Source of the DNA: Anaerolineae bacterium | GTDB taxonomy: Bacteria > Chloroflexota > Anaerolineae > B4-G1 > SLSP01 | Assembly (NCBI GenBank): GCA_016927095.1 | Contig: JAFGNI010000411.1 | Coordinates: 1-7,975 of the forward strand | Length of the DNA: 7,975 nt | Direction: 5' to 3' | Part shown: positions 6,323 to 7,975 of the stretch, piece after piece | Layout: each line of letters opens with the position of its first letter | Numbering within the stretch: the stretch's first letter is position 1 | Translations under genes and position numbers: made by a program | Notes under the pieces: generated by a model | What the model was told of the DNA's origin: nothing | The model's input: only the letters and a program-made list of their open reading frames with translations | Database searches by the model: none

Positions 6323-6688
6323 ATGACAGCGTTTACCAGCCTGCTGATTGATACGATCACGATCTGGATGCCTGTGCGCGTGAACGATGGGCAGGGCGGG
6401 TTTGCGCTGAGCTACGCCAACGCAGGGACGGTAGAGGGGCGAATCCGGCCGGCGAGCAGCAGCGAGCGGACGGTGGCGATGAGCGAGGAGCGGCAGATCA
6501 CGCACGTGCTCTATACGGAGACGCTGCTGACCTCGGGGGGGTCGGAGTTCGGACGGGGCTCTCTCGCCGTGGTTGGCGACCTGATCGTCGAGATCCAGGG
6601 CGTGCGGAATCCGTCGAATATGGCGCATCACTATGAGATCGATTGCCTGGAGCGGCAGCAGGAGATCGGGATGGAGTTGGGATCGTGA
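6323..6688 (+). CDS. Phage head-tail adaptor / head-closure protein
   Basis: Predicted small neck protein of 121 aa resembling the phage head-tail joining family (SPP1 gp16-like, PF05521). Members form a ring below the connector and close the head after DNA packaging. Recognisable features are the N-terminal LLIDTITIWMPV, the VNDGQGGFALSYANAGTVEG segment (about residues 20-39), RIRPASSSERTVA, and a C-terminal VVGDLIVEIQGVRNPSN before HHYEIDCLERQQ, consistent with the all-beta fold. The start is ATG 6323 with GGAG at 6314-6317, 5 bases upstream. Its position between the connector and the gp10-like gene is the standard order. It is predicted to act in the virion neck. Confidence 0.85.
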   Translation: MTAFTSLLIDTITIWMPVRVNDGQGGFALSYANAGTVEGRIRPASSSERTVAMSEERQITHVLYTETLLTSGGSEFGRGSLAVVGDLIVEIQGVRNPSNMAHHYEIDCLERQQEIGMELGS

Positions 6689-6691
6689 TGG

Positions 6692-6705
6692 GGCGTTGGA
6701 ACGTT
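6692..6705 (+). repeat. Remnant of the AACGTT 8-base repeat
   Basis: One intact AACGTT (6700-6705) is preceded at the 8-base spacing by a degenerate unit (GGCGTT at 6692-6697, then GG). It lies 3 bases after the adaptor stop codon and before the gp10-like gene, the same placement as the longer arrays in this window. Confidence 0.6.
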
Positions 6706-6727
6706 ACGGCCCCGGAAGTGTGCAGCC

Positions 6728-7096
6728 ATGGGTAGGAGCGGGGTGAGTGAGTGGCGGCAGCGGGAAGTGGTCGAGGCCGTGAAGGCGTATGTCACGGACG
6801 GGATGGAGACGGCGGCTAAGGTGATCGAGGAAGACGCACGGAAGAATCTGCTGCGGGTGCGGGAGCCGGAGTTCGGTGTGGGCTACCGGCGGGTGTTGGC
6901 GCTGTACCGGCTGACGTCGCTGGTGAAGGCTGCCGGGATGGTGATCGAGGCACAGATCGGGATTCCGCGCGGCGAAAAGGGCGGCGACTACGGATTCTGG
7001 ATCGAGACCGGGAGCAAGACGGCCGGGGCGCATCCGTGGTTGAGGCCGGCGCTGGCGAAGAATCTGAGGAATATCGTGGGGTTGTTGGGGAGATGA
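6728..7096 (+). CDS. HK97 gp10-like neck/tail completion protein
   Basis: Predicted protein of 122 aa resembling the HK97 gp10 family, neck or tail-terminator-associated proteins whose exact role differs between phages. Seen here: an N-terminal helical region (VVEAVKAYVTDGMETAAKVI, about residues 14-33), the segment YGFWIETGSKTAGAHPWL (about 96-113) with the family-typical Phe-x-Glu-x-Gly and HPWLRPAL, and a closing helix ALAKNLRNIVGLL. There are two plausible starts. ATG 6728 has only a weak GGAAG 9 bases upstream. GTG 6743 has AGGAG at 6734-6738, 4 bases upstream, and would remove 5 residues. The ATG is given, but the GTG may be the true start. The stop TGA shares its last base with the following repeat array. 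Confidence 0.8.
   Translation: MGRSGVSEWRQREVVEAVKAYVTDGMETAAKVIEEDARKNLLRVREPEFGVGYRRVLALYRLTSLVKAAGMVIEAQIGIPRGEKGGDYGFWIETGSKTAGAHPWLRPALAKNLRNIVGLLGR
6734..6745 (+). promoter_or_regulatory. Alternative ribosome binding site and GTG start for the gp10-like gene
   Basis: AGGAG at 6734-6738 is followed after 4 bases by an in-frame GTG at 6743. This signal is stronger than the one before the ATG at 6728 and would give a protein starting MSEWRQREVV. The sequence does not decide between the two. Confidence 0.4.
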
Positions 7097-7133
7097 ACGT
7101 TGAAACGTTTGAACGTTTGAACGTTTGAACGTT
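7096..7133 (+). repeat. Five-unit tandem 8-base repeat, core AACGTT
   Basis: AACGTT begins at 7096, 7104, 7112, 7120 and 7128, exactly 8 bases apart, with linkers GA, TG, TG, TG. The first A is the last base of the gp10-like gene's TGA stop. The array runs up to the GGAG (7134-7137) used by the next gene and makes up most of this gap. Confidence 0.92.
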
Positions 7134-7145
7134 GGAGAGAGAGAC

Positions 7146-7553
7146 TTGATCACAAAGGCGATCTACGACAGGCTGAGCTCGGATGGGACACTGACGGCGT
7201 TCCTCAACAGTTACGAGGGAGAAGTGGGGATCTTTACTACGGATCCGGCGCCGGATGATGCGGCGCTGCCGTATGTGGTGACGGCGGGGGAGGTCGCGCA
7301 GCAGCCGCGGGACACGAAGACGACGCGGGGCCGGGAAGTGTGGCGGGACGTGCGCTGCTATGCCTCGCCGGGAGGCAGCGCGGAGACGGTCGAGGCCATC
7401 GCCGAGCGGGTGCGAACGCTGTTGCACCGGCAGGCGCTGGAGATCGATGGATTTGTGTGGGTGTGGGCGGAATGCTCCGGGCCGATCGTGGCAGATGAGC
7501 AGGACGCCTACTGTCGGATTGTGACGGTGAGGATGGTCGTCGAAGAGTTGTAA
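7146..7553 (+). CDS. DUF3168-like tail completion protein
   Basis: Predicted tail completion (tail terminator-like) protein of 135 aa, resembling the DUF3168 family found between gp10-like and tail tube genes in siphophages. It has an N-terminal helix (ITKAIYDRLSSDGTLTAFL), then VGIFTTDPAPDDAALPYVV (about residues 28-46) with the usual acidic/Pro loop before a strand. A central RDVRCYASPGG follows, then the helix TVEAIAERVRTLLHRQ and a C-terminal RIVTVRMVVEEL strand. The frame also opens at a TTG at 7125 inside the repeat array. The TTG at 7146 is preferred because GGAG at 7134-7137 precedes it by 8 bases and the protein then begins at the family's usual point. The stop TAA overlaps the next repeat array by two bases. 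Confidence 0.78.
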   Translation: MITKAIYDRLSSDGTLTAFLNSYEGEVGIFTTDPAPDDAALPYVVTAGEVAQQPRDTKTTRGREVWRDVRCYASPGGSAETVEAIAERVRTLLHRQALEIDGFVWVWAECSGPIVADEQDAYCRIVTVRMVVEEL

Positions 7554-7573
7554 CGTTTGAACGTTGGAACGTT
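7552..7573 (+). repeat. Three-unit tandem 8-base repeat, core AACGTT
   Basis: AACGTT begins at 7552, 7560 and 7568, with linkers TG and GG. The first two bases are the last two of the upstream TAA stop. The remaining bases to 7606 hold the AGGAG (7594-7598) of the tail tube gene and nothing else recognised. Confidence 0.9.
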
Positions 7574-7606
7574 AGTCCAGATCAGAGGCACTGAGGAGAG
7601 AGAGTT

Positions 7607-7975
7607 ATGGCGATGAATGGGTCTGACATTCTGTTGTTGGTGAACACGGGCACGCCGACGGTCCCGGTCTATGAGGCGGTGGGGTCGCAGCGCGACGTGA
7701 CATTCGAGGAGGCCACGGAGGAGATCGACGTTTCCTCGAAGGACTCCCGGGCCAAGCGGGTGCTGCCGGGGCGCTACAGCGCCAGCCTGAACCTCGACGC
7801 GCTGTACGTCGAAACCGACGCCGGCTATCTGGCACTCCGCGACGCGATGCGAGACGGCGAGCTAATCCTGGTGGCGCGGCAGAACGACGGCGTCACCGAG
7901 GAGACGGCCGACGCGCTGATCACGTCGATGAGCGAGAGCTTCCCCGACCAGGGCGAGGGCACAATCTCGATCAGC
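7607..7975 (+). CDS. Phage major tail tube protein, 5' part (runs off the window)
   Basis: The first 123 residues are visible, with no stop before the window edge. The start is ATG 7607 with AGGAG at 7594-7598, 8 bases upstream. The protein begins MAMNGSDILLLVNTG. It has the segment EEIDVSSKDSRAKRVLPGRY (38-57), which fits the TP901-1-type/siphophage major tail protein family, where a Glu-x-Asp-x-Ser-x-Lys-Asp-Ser stretch precedes a Leu-Pro-Gly-x-x-Ser turn. Next come NLDALYVETDAGYLALRDAM and an FPDQGEG segment near the edge. Such proteins stack as hexamer rings to form the tail tube. The place after the DUF3168-like gene agrees. Full families are about 130-200 aa, so a modest part is missing. 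Confidence 0.82.
   Translation, partial: MAMNGSDILLLVNTGTPTVPVYEAVGSQRDVTFEEATEEIDVSSKDSRAKRVLPGRYSASLNLDALYVETDAGYLALRDAMRDGELILVARQNDGVTEETADALITSMSESFPDQGEGTISIS

Noticed and set aside
6131..6631. Minus-strand frame containing a KRSNVP-type repeated peptide
   Set aside because: The peptide repeat is the translation of the 8-base AACGTT array read in reverse, not a repeat protein.

Overview
The window is a GC-rich stretch of phage or prophage DNA with every gene on the + strand. It covers part of the head and neck module of a tailed, HK97-fold (siphovirus-like) phage. The order is prohead protease, major capsid protein, a four-gene insert plus a small ORF, head-tail connector, head-closure adaptor, HK97 gp10-like protein, DUF3168-type tail completion protein, and the start of the tail tube gene, which runs off the right edge. 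Portal and terminase are not present and would be expected to the left. Tail chaperones and tape measure would be expected to the right. The sequence alone does not show whether this is a free phage, a prophage or a gene-transfer-agent-like remnant.

Region 1 (12-1938) holds the protease and the HK97-type capsid protein. Region 2 (1969-5550) is the unusual part. It is about 3.6 kb, inserted between capsid and connector. It encodes a two-domain glycosyltransferase (GT4-like GT-B half fused to a DxD-containing GT-A half), a PAPS-type sulfotransferase-like protein, a small SAM-dependent methyltransferase, and a protein that looks like a shortened GT-A domain without its DxD motif. The last three are joined to their upstream neighbours by 4-13 base overlaps, which points to one translationally coupled unit. 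Together they suggest a pathway that builds and decorates a glycan (glycosylation, sulfation, methylation), either on the virion or on the host surface. The target is an inference. Region 3 (5534-7975) is the neck and tail-start module: a small charged ORF, gp6-like connector, head-tail adaptor, gp10-like protein, DUF3168-like protein and tail tube.

Four boundaries in region 3 carry tandem copies of an 8-base unit with the palindromic core AACGTT, in exact 8-base register, abutting or close to the upstream stop codon. The capsid-glycosyltransferase junction carries a different, 7-base tandem repeat (RGGAGTA) that includes the likely ribosome binding site. From memory, repeats of this style are common between genes in Chloroflexota (Anaerolineae-like) genomes. 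That, and the high GC, is the only hint about the host and is weak. No RNA gene, CRISPR array, IS element, clear promoter or terminator was seen, and no gene-free stretch longer than about 60 bases exists.
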